64,000 bases of DNA from an uncultured Mesonia sp. Lineage in GTDB: Bacteria; Bacteroidota; Bacteroidia; Flavobacteriales; Flavobacteriaceae. The translations under genes and the position numbers were made by a program. Below, piece after piece: positions 52,995-61,506 of the stretch. Location: assembly GCA_947494545.1 (NCBI GenBank), contig CANLVH010000003.1:124001-188000 (forward strand), read 5' to 3'. The notes under the pieces were generated by a model that saw only the letters and a program-made list of their open reading frames with translations, was not told the DNA's origin and made no database searches. How positions within the stretch are numbered: the first letter of the stretch is position 1; the number at the start of each line of letters is the position of its first letter.

Positions 52995-53403
52995 ATGAAA
53001 ATTTTAATAATTTGTCTTGTTTTAGCAGCCAGCAATCTTTTGTCTGCACAAGAAAAAAGCACTTTAACCGTGCTGGTAGAAAATATTCCTAACAATCAAG
53101 GAGAGGTATTAATGGGTGTTTTTACTGAAAATACTTTTATGAAAGCCGCTCCCAATTACAGCACAAGTTTGCCAATAACCAACAACAAAGTAAAATTTGT
53201 TTTCGAAAATGTAGAAAATGGAACCTATGCTGCTTCATGTTTTCAAGATAGTAATGGCAATCAAAAAAATGGATTTTGAAGCAAACGGAATGCCAAAAGA
53301 AAGTTATGGTGTTTCAAATAATAAGATGCTAATGGGACCGCCAACCTGGCAAGAATCAAAGTTTGAAATAAAACGCGATACTACTATACACATAATAATG
53401 TAA
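52995..53403 (+). pseudogene. DUF2141 family exported protein, frameshifted in an A7 run
   Basis: Two overlapping frames together give one DUF2141 protein of about 135 aa. The first frame (52995-53279) carries the signal peptide (ending LLSAQ) and the domain up to CFQDSNGNQKN, then stops. The second frame continues with MDFEANGMPKESYGVSNN ... GPPTWQESKFEI to the stop at 53403, which is the conserved end of the family (NGNxKxDxNxxGxPxExYGxSNN). The frames meet in CAAAAAAATGG: with six A instead of seven the reading would be continuous. So the gene is a fresh frameshift, a phase-variable gene, a case of polymerase slippage, or a sequencing error. Product: small exported beta-sandwich protein of unknown role. 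Confidence 0.85.
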
Positions 53404-53494
53404 TGCGAGAATTCTTTTATTTAAAACACGATTTTCTATTCTTTTCTCTTAAAAAGTTTAGCAAAAGTTTAATAGAGTAAATCAATAGTTACTG

Positions 53495-53502
53495 TAACTT
53501 TG
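53495..53502 (+). promoter_or_regulatory. -7 element of oxyR, overlapped by GTTAC-T-GTAAC
   Basis: TAACTTTG, exact consensus, 20 nt before the ATG. The inverted repeat GTTACTGTAAC (53488-53498) runs into it, a possible site for autoregulation. Confidence 0.55.
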
Positions 53503-53522
53503 TATTTAAAAAACAAATAGTT

Positions 53523-54467
53523 ATGACAATTACGCAGTTACATTACGTATTGGCTGTCGCAGAATATCAAAATTTTACCAAAGCTGCGCAAAAAGTATTT
53601 GTAACCCAACCTACTTTAAGTATGCAAATACAAAAGTTGGAAGAAGAATTAGAAGTTCAAATTTTTGACAGATCTAAAAAACCAATTGAACTAACAGAGG
53701 TTGGTAAAAAAATAGTAGAGCAAGCCAAAAATATTGTCAACGAGAGCGACCGTATTCAAGATATTGTAGACCAGCAAAAAGGTTTTATTGGTGGCGAATT
53801 TAAACTAGGCATCATCCCGACAATTATGCCCACGCTTTTGCCTATGTTTTTAAGTAATTTTACCAAAGCATACCCAAAGGTTAAACTTAAAATAGAAGAA
53901 TTACACACAGAAGCTATTATAGAAAAATTAAACGACGGACATTTAGATGCGGCAATAGCAGCAACCCCGTTGCAGCAAGAAAGCTTAAAAGAAAGACCTT
54001 TATATTACGAACCGTTTGTAGCCTATATTCCGCCTAACCATAGGCTGGCGCAAAGTAAAGAGCTTAAAGTAGAAGATTTAGATATAGACGATATTTTACT
54101 CTTAGAAGATGGGCATTGTTTTAAAGAAGGTATTATAAATCTTTGTAAAACACATAAAAAAATAGAAGACACCAAGTTTCATCTAGAAAGCGGAAGTTTC
54201 GAAACCTTGGTAAAACTCTCTAACGAGGAGTTAGGGATGACGCTCTTACCTTATTTACACACTTTAGACCTACAACCCAAGTATCAAAATAACCTACATA
54301 GTTTTGAAGAACCGGTTCCGGCACGCGAGGTGAGCTTAATTTTTAACAAAAGTGAGTTAAAAATGCAAATTATAAATGTGTTAGAAAAAAGTATAAGTGG
54401 CGTGATAAAAGGTGCAATAACCTTTCAGAATGTAAATATTATAAGTCCACTTAAACAAAAAGTATAA
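53523..54467 (+). CDS. oxyR: Hydrogen peroxide-responsive LysR regulator OxyR
   Basis: A LysR-type regulator of 314 aa. The winged helix at the N-terminus (1-60, ITQLHYVLAVAEYQNFTKAA and TQPTLSMQIQKLEEEL) is followed by the effector domain. The redox pair of OxyR is exactly conserved in place and spacing: C199 and C208 within LEDGHCFKEGIINLC, the same numbers as in E. coli. Peroxide would join them and switch the protein to an activator of catalase, peroxiredoxin and Dps genes; none of those is in the window. It is monocistronic with its own promoter. Confidence 0.96.
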   Translation: MTITQLHYVLAVAEYQNFTKAAQKVFVTQPTLSMQIQKLEEELEVQIFDRSKKPIELTEVGKKIVEQAKNIVNESDRIQDIVDQQKGFIGGEFKLGIIPTIMPTLLPMFLSNFTKAYPKVKLKIEELHTEAIIEKLNDGHLDAAIAATPLQQESLKERPLYYEPFVAYIPPNHRLAQSKELKVEDLDIDDILLLEDGHCFKEGIINLCKTHKKIEDTKFHLESGSFETLVKLSNEELGMTLLPYLHTLDLQPKYQNNLHSFEEPVPAREVSLIFNKSELKMQIINVLEKSISGVIKGAITFQNVNIISPLKQKV

Positions 54468-54471
54468 TAAA

Positions 54472-54537
54472 GGGTGTTTAAAAATTAGTTAGTTTTTGGT
54501 TGTAACCGAAAAAATAAGATCAAGTTTTTAAACACCC
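54472..54537. repeat. 66-bp near-perfect palindromic element
   Basis: GGGTGTTTAAAAA (54472-54484) is perfectly complementary to TTTTTAAACACCC (54525-54537). Inside, TTTTTGGTT pairs with AACCGAAAAA with a one-base bulge. It lies between the convergent ends of oxyR and the next small gene, so it may act as a terminator for both, but the long arms also recall a miniature inverted-repeat element. Confidence 0.8.
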
Positions 54538-54546
54538 AGAATTATG

Positions 54547-54741
54547 TTAATTTAAATAGATTAAACATTGGTTTAATTTTGGATTTTGTCTGGTTAGCAC
54601 CAAAATAAACTCTTTTAATTCCTCAATTTCGTGAGGTAGTAATCGGGTTATAGCTTTCTCTACTTCTTTACAGAAAAGAGCTACATCAAAGCTTACTTTT
54701 TTTAGAACAACTTTCGTATATTCTACCATTGCTCTAGCCAT
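54547..54741 (-). CDS. Small conserved flavobacterial protein, function unknown
   Basis: A 64-aa protein, MARAMVEYTKVVLKKVSF with FCKEVEKAITRLLPHEIEELKEFI, mostly helical. The wording is familiar from short conserved proteins in flavobacterial genomes, and its even amino-acid composition argues for a real gene, but I cannot name a family. No exact promoter was found. It converges with oxyR across the palindromic element. Confidence 0.7.
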   Translation of the reverse strand: MARAMVEYTKVVLKKVSFDVALFCKEVEKAITRLLPHEIEELKEFILVLTRQNPKLNQCLIYLN

Positions 54742-54909
54742 AATTTGAACAGTTTTTAGTGAATTTTGGTAGTTTTTTATATACGCTTTTGGTTTTTGAT
54801 TCGGTAACTAATATAAACAATTAAAACAATAATACCGATTAAAGTTAGAAAAATTTAGATTTTTTTAACAAACAAAGCGATAAAAAATACAAATAATTTT
54901 AACTATTGT

Positions 54910-55377
54910 TTACTTCTTAGACTTTAGCTTCACACTCCATTCAAAAGAGAAAGTAGCTACCCTATCTCCTTGGTCATCTACCCCGTTTACTTCTAACCAA
55001 AACCGCTGCACCTCGTTATTTTGTACCGCTTTATTTATGCGTTCTTTTATAAAAGAACCTTCGTTACAAATAAAGTGTATAGTACCGGTGGCTTTTTTAA
55101 AAAAATTAGCTTTTTGACCCGTTACCAACATAGAAACAGAAGCTTGTGTTTCTTGTATAGCTTGCATTACCAAACTTCCGGTTGTTAATTCTGCTGCCAT
55201 AGCTTGTACGGCAAAGTATAACGATTTAAACGGATTTTTTGTAAACCAGTTATACTTTACACGCGTTTTACAGTGCGTTGCAGATATTTCTTTTGCCCGT
55301 ACCCCACACCAATACGCAGAAGGTAATTTAAAAAACAAAAAAGTATTTATTTTACAAGGGCTTAACTGTGTTTTCAT
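54910..55377 (-). CDS. DUF4442 hot-dog fold protein (thioesterase-like)
   Basis: A 155-aa protein of the DUF4442 family, a hot-dog fold relative of acyl-CoA thioesterases. The conserved start PSAYWCGVRAKEISATHCKTRVKYNWFTKNPFKSLYFAVQAMAAELTTG region (about 20-67) corresponds to the central helix and the substrate channel (AMAAELTTG at 59-67). Catalysis has not been shown for the family, and the usual catalytic Asp/Glu cannot be assigned with certainty. Transcribed away from the DUF4870 gene. Confidence 0.85.
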   Translation of the reverse strand: MKTQLSPCKINTFLFFKLPSAYWCGVRAKEISATHCKTRVKYNWFTKNPFKSLYFAVQAMAAELTTGSLVMQAIQETQASVSMLVTGQKANFFKKATGTIHFICNEGSFIKERINKAVQNNEVQRFWLEVNGVDDQGDRVATFSFEWSVKLKSKK

Positions 55378-55477
55378 AACGTCAATTTAGCTAAAGCACA
55401 TAAAACAAAAAATTTTACAATTAAAATAAAATGTTAAATTTAATTACCTTGTATTGCACAATACTATCTTTTAGATA

Positions 55478-55485
55478 TATATTTG
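55478..55485 (+). promoter_or_regulatory. -7 element of the DUF4870/PadR/PspC group
   Basis: TATATTTG, exact consensus, 18 nt before the ATG, with TTG (55454-55456) 21 nt upstream as a possible -33 element. Confidence 0.65.
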
Positions 55486-55503
55486 CATTAAATAATATTA
55501 GGT

Positions 55504-55977
55504 ATGAGAAATGATAATTCAAATATTTGGGCTGTTTTTGCCCACCTTGGTACTTTTAGCAAGTATATATTTCCATTCGGAAATTTTATAGTTCCGCTAA
55601 TAATTTGGCTAAGTCACCCTAAAGATACTTTTATTAGTAATCACGGTAAAAGTGCTCTAAATTTTCAGATAAGTTGGTTTTTGTATGCTTTGGTTTTAGC
55701 CACTTTCGGTTTAGGCATTGCGGTGTTTATTGGCTTACAATATATTGATGTTAATCAGCTTATGGTAGCGGAAGATTATTGGTTAGAACACAATCAAAAT
55801 TGGATTTTTAGTACTGGAGTGCTAGCATTTATATTCATCTGCCTTTTTATTAGTCTTATTTTTACACTACTAGATATAATTTTTGTTATAAAAGCCGCTA
55901 TAGCTTCCGGCAACGGTAAACTTTATCGCTATCCTTTAAGCATTCCTTTTTTTAAAACAGAAGAAAAAACACAATAA
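55504..55977 (+). CDS. DUF4870 domain-containing membrane protein
   Basis: A 157-aa membrane protein with three helices (Tic20-like fold of DUF4870). The start NIWAVFAHLGTFSKYIFPFGNFIVPLIIWL and the following SNHGKSALNFQISW are diagnostic. Function unknown. It stands 34 nt before the PadR gene on the same strand, and DUF4870, PadR and PspC genes often travel together in flavobacteria, so it is probably part of the same envelope-stress group. Confidence 0.9.
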   Translation: MRNDNSNIWAVFAHLGTFSKYIFPFGNFIVPLIIWLSHPKDTFISNHGKSALNFQISWFLYALVLATFGLGIAVFIGLQYIDVNQLMVAEDYWLEHNQNWIFSTGVLAFIFICLFISLIFTLLDIIFVIKAAIASGNGKLYRYPLSIPFFKTEEKTQ

Positions 55978-56011
55978 ACAAATCACTTATGCTCTCGAAA
56001 AACTTATATAT

Positions 56012-56356
56012 ATGAAAATTGAAAACACAAAAGCACAGATGCGTAAAGGCGTGCTGGAATACTGTATTTTATCTGTTTTAGAAGATAAAAATTCCTACGT
56101 CGCCGAAATTTTAGATGTGCTAAAAGACGCCAAATTACTGGTAGTAGAAGGCACGATCTATCCGTTACTAACACGTCTAAAAAATGCCGGCTTATTAAGC
56201 TATCACTGGGAAGAATCTACAAGCGGTCCGCCAAGAAAATATTATAGCCTTACCGAAAAAGGAAAAGATTTTTTGGCAGAATTAGCCATCACCTGGGACG
56301 AACTGCATAAAGCTGTAACCAAAATAACCACCTCTAAACCATCAGACAATGAATAA
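56012..56356 (+). CDS. PadR family transcriptional regulator
   Basis: A 114-aa PadR-type winged-helix protein. The KGVLEYCILSVLEDKNSYVAEILDVL segment (about 13-38), VVEGTIYPLLTRLKNAGLL recognition helix (50-68) and GPPRKYYSLTEKG wing (78-90) are complete; the C-terminal dimer helix is short, as in subfamily 2. It overlaps the PspC-domain gene by 8 bp, so regulator and target are coupled. Confidence 0.93.
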   Translation: MKIENTKAQMRKGVLEYCILSVLEDKNSYVAEILDVLKDAKLLVVEGTIYPLLTRLKNAGLLSYHWEESTSGPPRKYYSLTEKGKDFLAELAITWDELHKAVTKITTSKPSDNE

Positions 56357-58031
56357 GACAGTAAACATAAATTTAGCGGGGATTTCTTTTTACATAGATG
56401 AAGATGCTTTTGCCAAATTGCAAAATTACCTTAATGCCATAAAACAATCGCTTACAGATGAAGTAGGCAAAGAAGAAATCTTACAAGATATAGAAGCGCG
56501 CATAGCCGAGTTATTTACAGAAAATATGCAGACGCAAAACCAAGTAATAAGCTTGGCAGAAGTAAACCGCGTTATAGAAATAATGGGGCAACCCGAAGAT
56601 TATAATTTAGACGAACCCGAAGAAAGCACTTACGAAGAAAGCTTTGCTAGCAAGAAACTTTATAGAGACCCGAACGATGCAAAAGTTGCTGGGGTATGTT
56701 CGGGAATTGGTCACTATATAAATATAGATGCACTTTGGGTGCGCATTATTTTTATAATCTTAACGCTTGCTACCAGCGGAACTTTTGTGGTGGTTTATTT
56801 CTTACTATGGTTTTTAGTGCCAAAGGCCAACACAACCGCAGAAAAATTGCAAATGCGTGGCGAGCCGGTTAACCTAAATAATATAGAGCGCAAAGTTAGA
56901 GAGGGTTTTGATAATATGGCCCACAAAGTAAAAAATGTAGATTATAAAAAGTATGGTCAAAAAGTAAACCAAACAACTTCAGAGTTTTCAGAAGGCGTTG
57001 GTAATGCTTTTAATACCACGCTTAATATTCTTAAAAAATTATTAGGCATACTTTTTATTTTTATAGCAGTAAGTGGTTTATTAAGTCTTGTGTTTGCTTT
57101 ACTTAGCATAAGTTTCTTAGGCATTTATGAACCATATTGGCTAGATTATGTAGAAATGGCGCAAATTGGTATGCCGCTTTGGGTTATAAGTATTTTGGCA
57201 TTTTTCTCTACCGCCATTCCCCTATTCTTTTTGTTTATGGCTGGTTTAAAAATAATGGCCAACCATTTAAGAACCATCAATTGGACGGGCGCCATCTTCC
57301 TATTGGTTATTTGGTTGTTAGCTAATTTTGGTTTAGGTTTTTTGGTTATAAAACAAGTTTCTGCGCGCTCTTTTGAAGAACAAGTAGTTACAAGTCAGCC
57401 GTTAAATATCCAACCAAACGATACCTTACGTATAAAAATGCGCGCCAATTCTCTTTACGGAAATAAAATTAGCCAAGACAAAGATTTTGTAATTAAGAAC
57501 AATGCAGACGGACAAAGCATAATTTATTCCGAAAACATATCGGTAAAGCTACTTGCAAGCGCCAATGAAAATGCTAAAATTGAAGTTTTAAAAGAAGCCG
57601 AAGGTCGTAATTACAAAGACGCACAAAACCGTGCAAATAATATTTTGTTTAAAACCGAATACAAAAAAGGCTCCTTATTTATAGATGGCTATTTTACCAC
57701 AGCTGCCGAGAATGGTTTTTATGATCAAGAAGTGCAAGTAAATCTCTATCTGCCGGAAAACATTGTTTTTCATACAGACGATTATTTGGAAGATTATTTA
57801 AAATGGTATAATAGTATTTTTAAAGATTACCAAGACAGTAATTACTATATAATTTCTGCCAACCAAGCTATTTGCAGTAGTTGCCCTAATACTACATTAC
57901 AAATAAATCAGAAACAGAAAGACCAACAAATAAAAGGAGACACGCTAACTATAAACAATTCTTTAAACCGAAAAAAAGATTCACTTAAAGAGCCCGCAGA
58001 AGCCAAAACTACGGTTCCGGCAAAAAATTAA
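56349..58031 (+). CDS. PspC domain-containing membrane protein
   Basis: A 560-aa protein: N-terminal HAAS-like cytoplasmic helices (1-95), a PspC domain (about 105-168; KLYRDPNDAKVAGVCSGIGHYINID followed by a membrane helix), further helices at about 225-250, 270-300 and 315-335, then an extracytoplasmic beta-rich domain (345-520) resembling the DUF2807/adhesin-type tail, and a charged C-terminus. PspC is the membrane sensor of the phage-shock response; the large forms in Bacteroidota combine it with a PadR regulator, as here. CSSC near residue 515 could be redox active. Confidence 0.9.
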   Translation: MNKTVNINLAGISFYIDEDAFAKLQNYLNAIKQSLTDEVGKEEILQDIEARIAELFTENMQTQNQVISLAEVNRVIEIMGQPEDYNLDEPEESTYEESFASKKLYRDPNDAKVAGVCSGIGHYINIDALWVRIIFIILTLATSGTFVVVYFLLWFLVPKANTTAEKLQMRGEPVNLNNIERKVREGFDNMAHKVKNVDYKKYGQKVNQTTSEFSEGVGNAFNTTLNILKKLLGILFIFIAVSGLLSLVFALLSISFLGIYEPYWLDYVEMAQIGMPLWVISILAFFSTAIPLFFLFMAGLKIMANHLRTINWTGAIFLLVIWLLANFGLGFLVIKQVSARSFEEQVVTSQPLNIQPNDTLRIKMRANSLYGNKISQDKDFVIKNNADGQSIIYSENISVKLLASANENAKIEVLKEAEGRNYKDAQNRANNILFKTEYKKGSLFIDGYFTTAAENGFYDQEVQVNLYLPENIVFHTDDYLEDYLKWYNSIFKDYQDSNYYIISANQAICSSCPNTTLQINQKQKDQQIKGDTLTINNSLNRKKDSLKEPAEAKTTVPAKN

Positions 58032-58120
58032 GTGATATTTTGGCTTCCAACACATTTTTTAAGAAAAGTATTGATATTTGGAAATAAGTTTTATATTCGT
58101 CTTTTAAATAAAAGTGCGTT

Positions 58121-58390
58121 ATGCTTTTAAAATTAAGATTATTACTAAGCAGTATTGTTATTGCCGGTCTATGCTTCTTAGCGTTTAACAGTATTTATTT
58201 TCTAAGTCTTTTTACGCAGCAAGCAACTAAACCTTGGAATTTTAGATTAACACACGGCAATTATTCCTTAAACCATAAATTAGTAGGAATGGATGTTGCA
58301 GACCCAAGAAGTGTTGGTCTAATGGTTTTAATCTGTTTTATTTGTTTAATGCTCTTTTATAAAAAATATAAAATTGTAATAGACGGCTAA
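58121..58390 (+). CDS. Small membrane protein with two helices
   Basis: An 89-aa protein with two hydrophobic segments (about 8-30 and 66-83) and a short extracytoplasmic loop (WNFRLTHGNYSLNHKLVG). No recognised family. It follows the PspC gene on the same strand after 89 nt and precedes a small lipoprotein, so it may belong to the same envelope group; there is no direct evidence of function. Confidence 0.65.
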   Translation: MLLKLRLLLSSIVIAGLCFLAFNSIYFLSLFTQQATKPWNFRLTHGNYSLNHKLVGMDVADPRSVGLMVLICFICLMLFYKKYKIVIDG

Positions 58391-58427
58391 TTGCCGACTA
58401 AACAAACTAACCAAGATTTATTTACTC

Positions 58428-58736
58428 ATGAAAAAATTAGTTAAAGTAAGCATTTTGCTGTTAAGCTTTGGTGTGTTTCTTTCTTCTTGTAGAGACGAAA
58501 ACAAAAACAACGACACTAAAAACATTGAAGGCGTAGAAGTAGACAAAGACGCAGAAATGGAAGTAAGTGACGATGGCAAGAAGATTAAAATTGAGGACGA
58601 CCAAAAAGAGGTAAAAATCAAAAAAGACGATCAAGGCAACGTAGAAAAAGTAAAAGTTGACGGCGAAAACGTTGAAAAGAAGATTAAAAAAGAAGACGGC
58701 AAAACCGTAAAAAGAAAAGTAGATTACGATAATTAA
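58428..58736 (+). CDS. Small highly charged lipoprotein
   Basis: A 102-aa lipoprotein (FLSSC, Cys21). The mature part is almost entirely K, D, E and V in an alternating pattern (KKIKIEDDQKEVKIKKDDQG and so on) that suggests an amphipathic beta or coiled structure, similar to low-complexity lipoproteins near PspC genes. No known family. The skewed composition fits a spacer or a polyelectrolyte in the periplasm. Confidence 0.7.
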   Translation: MKKLVKVSILLLSFGVFLSSCRDENKNNDTKNIEGVEVDKDAEMEVSDDGKKIKIEDDQKEVKIKKDDQGNVEKVKVDGENVEKKIKKEDGKTVKRKVDYDN

Positions 58737-59015
58737 TAAACTAATTTGAACTAAAATCTAATATTTTTTATCTTTTTCTTCAGTATAACAAAGCTTTTTC
58801 CTAAAAAAATTTTGAAGCCTTGGAAAAAATTTAGGAAAAGCTTTGTGGTTTTTCGTTTGTAACGAAAAAATACCTAAGAAAAAGCGTCTTTTCTTTTGGT
58901 TCGTTTTCTTTGGACGAGCAAAGAAAATGAACAATACTTCTTAAAATGCAGGATTTGTTTAGTTTAGAATAGAATACTCTTTAAGCAGACTAAATTTAAA
59001 TGTATTTTTCGCATT
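58737..59015. other. Gene-free stretch made of consecutive hairpins
   Basis: Three hairpins follow one another: ACAAAGCTTTTTCCTAAA with its complement (58788-58846, one bulged T), TTTTTCGTT/AACGAAAAA (58849-58869) and the GTTCG-type hairpin (58899-58932). No open frame fits. The strand ends here are convergent, so part of this may serve termination. Confidence 0.7.
58899..58932. repeat. GTTCGTTTTCTTT hairpin with GGACGAGC loop
   Basis: GTTCGTTTTCTTT pairs with AAAGAAAATGAAC; the only mismatch is G against T at the fifth position, the same as in the copy at 61692. Confidence 0.75.
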
Positions 59016-59054
59016 AAAAAAATCCTGCTTGTATTGCACAAGCAGGATTTTTTT
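59016..59054. terminator. Bidirectional terminator
   Basis: AAAAAAATCCTGCTTGT (59016-59032) pairs perfectly with ACAAGCAGGATTTTTTT (59038-59054) around a 5-nt loop. Ends the persulfide dioxygenase operon and any + strand read-through. Confidence 0.92.
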
Positions 59055-59072
59055 ATCTTCTATAATTTACGC

Positions 59073-60404
59073 CTATTTAAATTGCTTAATAGCATCGCTT
59101 AAATCATATACTTTTTTATCTAATTTATTATCTAAAATGCTACTGCCCGCAGCACTACGGTAACCTCCTGCGCAATGCACCACTAAAGGTTTATCGGTAG
59201 GAATTTCATCAGTACGTTCGCGCAATTCGTGTAACGGAATTGCTATTGCATCATCAAAAATTTTCCCCTCTTCTACTTCGGGAGCGTTTCTAATATCTAC
59301 AATGGTGTACGCATCTTTATTGTTTTTAAATGCTTCTAAATCTAATTCAGCATCTTTCTGCAAGTTGCCGGTTAACGTTACAATGGCTTTAATATTTTTT
59401 TCGTAGCCAATTTTAGCAATACGACCTAATATTTTCTCCATATCGTTTACAGATGGCACTACCACATAAAACTTTTCCTCTGGTTTTACAATTGCACCCA
59501 ACCAAGTTTCCAGTTTATGGCCGTCTTTTACGCCCATAATATTTATGCTGTTTTCCAGATGATTTTGTTTAAATTCTTCTTCATCTCTAATGTCTACAAC
59601 CAAATATTCTTTTTCCAAATTATCTACATTTATTAAAACCGGCACTGCACCAATACTTTTTGCATAGTTTTCGGCACCGGCTTTATTGGTATCTACATCA
59701 AATCCAAAATAATGCGGAATCATGGGTTGGTCTTTCAATAATTCTTCAACAAATTCTTCTTCACTCTGCTTTTGAAAAGCCCAATTGCTCATACGCTCTT
59801 GCCCTAAGGTACTAGAAGAAGCATCGCTCATATTTTTTCCGCAAAGCGAACCAGCTCCGTGTGCAGGATAAACCAAAGTTTCGTCTGGTAAATCTGTATA
59901 TTTATTTTGCATGGTATGGTACATTTGCTGCGCCAATTCTTCACGTTTGGCTCTCATATTACCGGCTTTCTCGCGCAAATCTGGTCTTCCTACGTTTCCA
60001 ATAAATAAAGTATCGCCGGTAAAAGCTGCTTTTTCTTTACCATCGTCTGCAATTATGCTAATGCTATCTGGTGAATGTCCGGGCGTATTGATAGCAGAAA
60101 ATTCTACATCTCCCATTTTAAAACTTGCTCCATCGTCAAAACCTTGATGCGGATAATCTGCTCCCAATTTTTCGCTAGCATAAATTGTTGCTCCGGTTTC
60201 TTTATGCATTTGATAATGGCTGCTTACAAAATCTGCGTGCGGATGCGTTTCAAAAATAGCTACAATTTGAGCGTTATTTTCTTCTGCAAACTTATAGTAT
60301 TGTTTTGGGTCTCTGGCAGGATCTACTACGGCCATTTTTTGTTTACTAACAATAGCGTAAGAAAAATGCGCCAAAGCATCGTCTTTAAATTGTTTTATTT
60401 TCAT
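59073..60404 (-). CDS. Persulfide dioxygenase fused to two rhodanese domains (CstB/BaeB-like)
   Basis: A 443-aa fusion: metallo-beta-lactamase-fold persulfide dioxygenase (1-235) and two rhodanese domains (about 255-350 and 360-443). Iron-site residues match ETHE1-type enzymes: H54 (in THPHAD, with H56 and D58), H110 in PGHSPDS, D131 in TGDTLF; GNVGRPDL after it is typical. The second rhodanese has an active-site C411 in VHCAGGYRSA; the first has no cysteine (VVVPSVN), as in a structural or inactive copy. The expected reaction is oxidation of glutathione or low-molecular-weight persulfide to sulfite, then transfer to thiosulfate. It overlaps the sterol desaturase-like gene by 20 bp (one transcript) under the palindromic operator at 61364. 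Confidence 0.93.
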   Translation of the reverse strand: MKIKQFKDDALAHFSYAIVSKQKMAVVDPARDPKQYYKFAEENNAQIVAIFETHPHADFVSSHYQMHKETGATIYASEKLGADYPHQGFDDGASFKMGDVEFSAINTPGHSPDSISIIADDGKEKAAFTGDTLFIGNVGRPDLREKAGNMRAKREELAQQMYHTMQNKYTDLPDETLVYPAHGAGSLCGKNMSDASSSTLGQERMSNWAFQKQSEEEFVEELLKDQPMIPHYFGFDVDTNKAGAENYAKSIGAVPVLINVDNLEKEYLVVDIRDEEEFKQNHLENSINIMGVKDGHKLETWLGAIVKPEEKFYVVVPSVNDMEKILGRIAKIGYEKNIKAIVTLTGNLQKDAELDLEAFKNNKDAYTIVDIRNAPEVEEGKIFDDAIAIPLHELRERTDEIPTDKPLVVHCAGGYRSAAGSSILDNKLDKKVYDLSDAIKQFK

Positions 60405-61317
60405 AATCTGTAGTTTTTATTTTTTTAAATTTAAATAGTAAAGGTTTGTTTTTATCAAACGGATACAAGATTTGTTTTTTAAAGCTTTGCGGAAAATCTT
60501 CGTCGCCGGCAAAGCCCAATTCTAGGTTTTTACCGTCTTCGGGAATATAGGCGGTTCCAAAAAGATAATCCCAAATACTTAAGCTTAATCCATAATTCAT
60601 ACCTTGCGGATGTTCTTGTGGCAAGGCTTTGGCGTGGTGCCAAATATGCATTTTTGGGTTGTTAAAAATATACCCGAAGACACCATAACTCCAACCTACA
60701 TTGGCGTGGTTTAAGTGGCCAATCAAGACAGCAAACATATGTACAATAATAAATTCTTGAATACCAAAACCTATCATTGCTAACGGAATGTACTGTGCGG
60801 TTTTATAAAATATAGTTTCCATAAAGTGGAACCGGAATTGTGCTGCAAATCCCATTTCTTTTATGCTGTGGTGTACTTTGTGGTATTTCCAAAGCCAAGG
60901 TTGTTTATGCAATTGCCGATGAACATTCCATTGAATAAAATCTGCTACTACAAACATAATTGATAGTTGTGCCCAAGTTGGCAAACTTTGCACTTCTATT
61001 GCCACAATATTACTAACTCCAAAAAGGTTTAAAAAATCGCTAAACAACTCCACGCCAACATTAGAAATCGCGTTATAGCCAATTAAAGAAAATAAGAAAA
61101 AGTTGAAAAGAATATAAAAACTGTCTAACCAGAAGTCTTTTCTAAATATTTTTTGGTTTTTCCGCCAAGGTAAAATTATTTCTATCATCCAAACCGCCAA
61201 AGAGAGTACCAGCAGCCAATAAAAATAATTGGTCCACGACGGATTGGCTATTTCATTAATCAAATAATTAAAATAGCCGCTAAACGAATTTTGAAAGATT
61301 GTCCAGTACTTTTCCAT
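60385..61317 (-). CDS. Sterol desaturase / fatty acid hydroxylase superfamily protein
   Basis: A 310-aa membrane di-iron enzyme. The histidine boxes are complete: HRQLH (H133, H137), HKVHH (H146, H149, H150) and MHIWHH (H224, H227, H228), with four or five membrane helices around them. The superfamily includes sterol desaturases and lipid hydroxylases; the real substrate here is unknown. It leads the persulfide dioxygenase operon and shares its promoter and operator, which is common in flavobacteria and suggests a role in sulfide or persulfide stress, perhaps on lipids or quinones. That link is inferred from gene order only. Confidence 0.9.
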   Translation of the reverse strand: MEKYWTIFQNSFSGYFNYLINEIANPSWTNYFYWLLVLSLAVWMIEIILPWRKNQKIFRKDFWLDSFYILFNFFLFSLIGYNAISNVGVELFSDFLNLFGVSNIVAIEVQSLPTWAQLSIMFVVADFIQWNVHRQLHKQPWLWKYHKVHHSIKEMGFAAQFRFHFMETIFYKTAQYIPLAMIGFGIQEFIIVHMFAVLIGHLNHANVGWSYGVFGYIFNNPKMHIWHHAKALPQEHPQGMNYGLSLSIWDYLFGTAYIPEDGKNLELGFAGDEDFPQSFKKQILYPFDKNKPLLFKFKKIKTTDYENKTI

Positions 61318-61333
61318 ATCATGTTAAGCTTCA

Positions 61334-61341
61334 CAAATTTA
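61334..61341 (-). promoter_or_regulatory. -7 element of the sterol desaturase / persulfide dioxygenase operon
   Basis: TAAATTTG on the - strand, exact consensus, 16 nt before the ATG; centre at 61337.5. Confidence 0.7.
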
Positions 61342-61363
61342 AAAAATATCTTAGAGTAAATAG

Positions 61364-61377
61364 GTAACTATAGTTAC
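61364..61377. promoter_or_regulatory. Operator 1: GTAAC-N4-GTTAC palindrome
   Basis: GTAACTATAGTTAC, a perfect 14-bp palindrome. Its centre (61370.5) is exactly 33 bp from the centre of the -7 element at 61337.5. The 5-4-5 layout is that of CRP/FNR-family sites (for FNR, TTGAT-N4-ATCAA). Confidence 0.75.
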
Positions 61378-61506
61378 ATTAAGCTTTTTAAATGCAGTGT
61401 TTTTCAATAAAAAAATTAATAATATCCGAAACAATTTTAAAGTTAACCTCTAAAACCATTATTCAATTAGGTTTTGTTAGTATTAGCTAGTTTTAAACTT
61501 GTTTCC

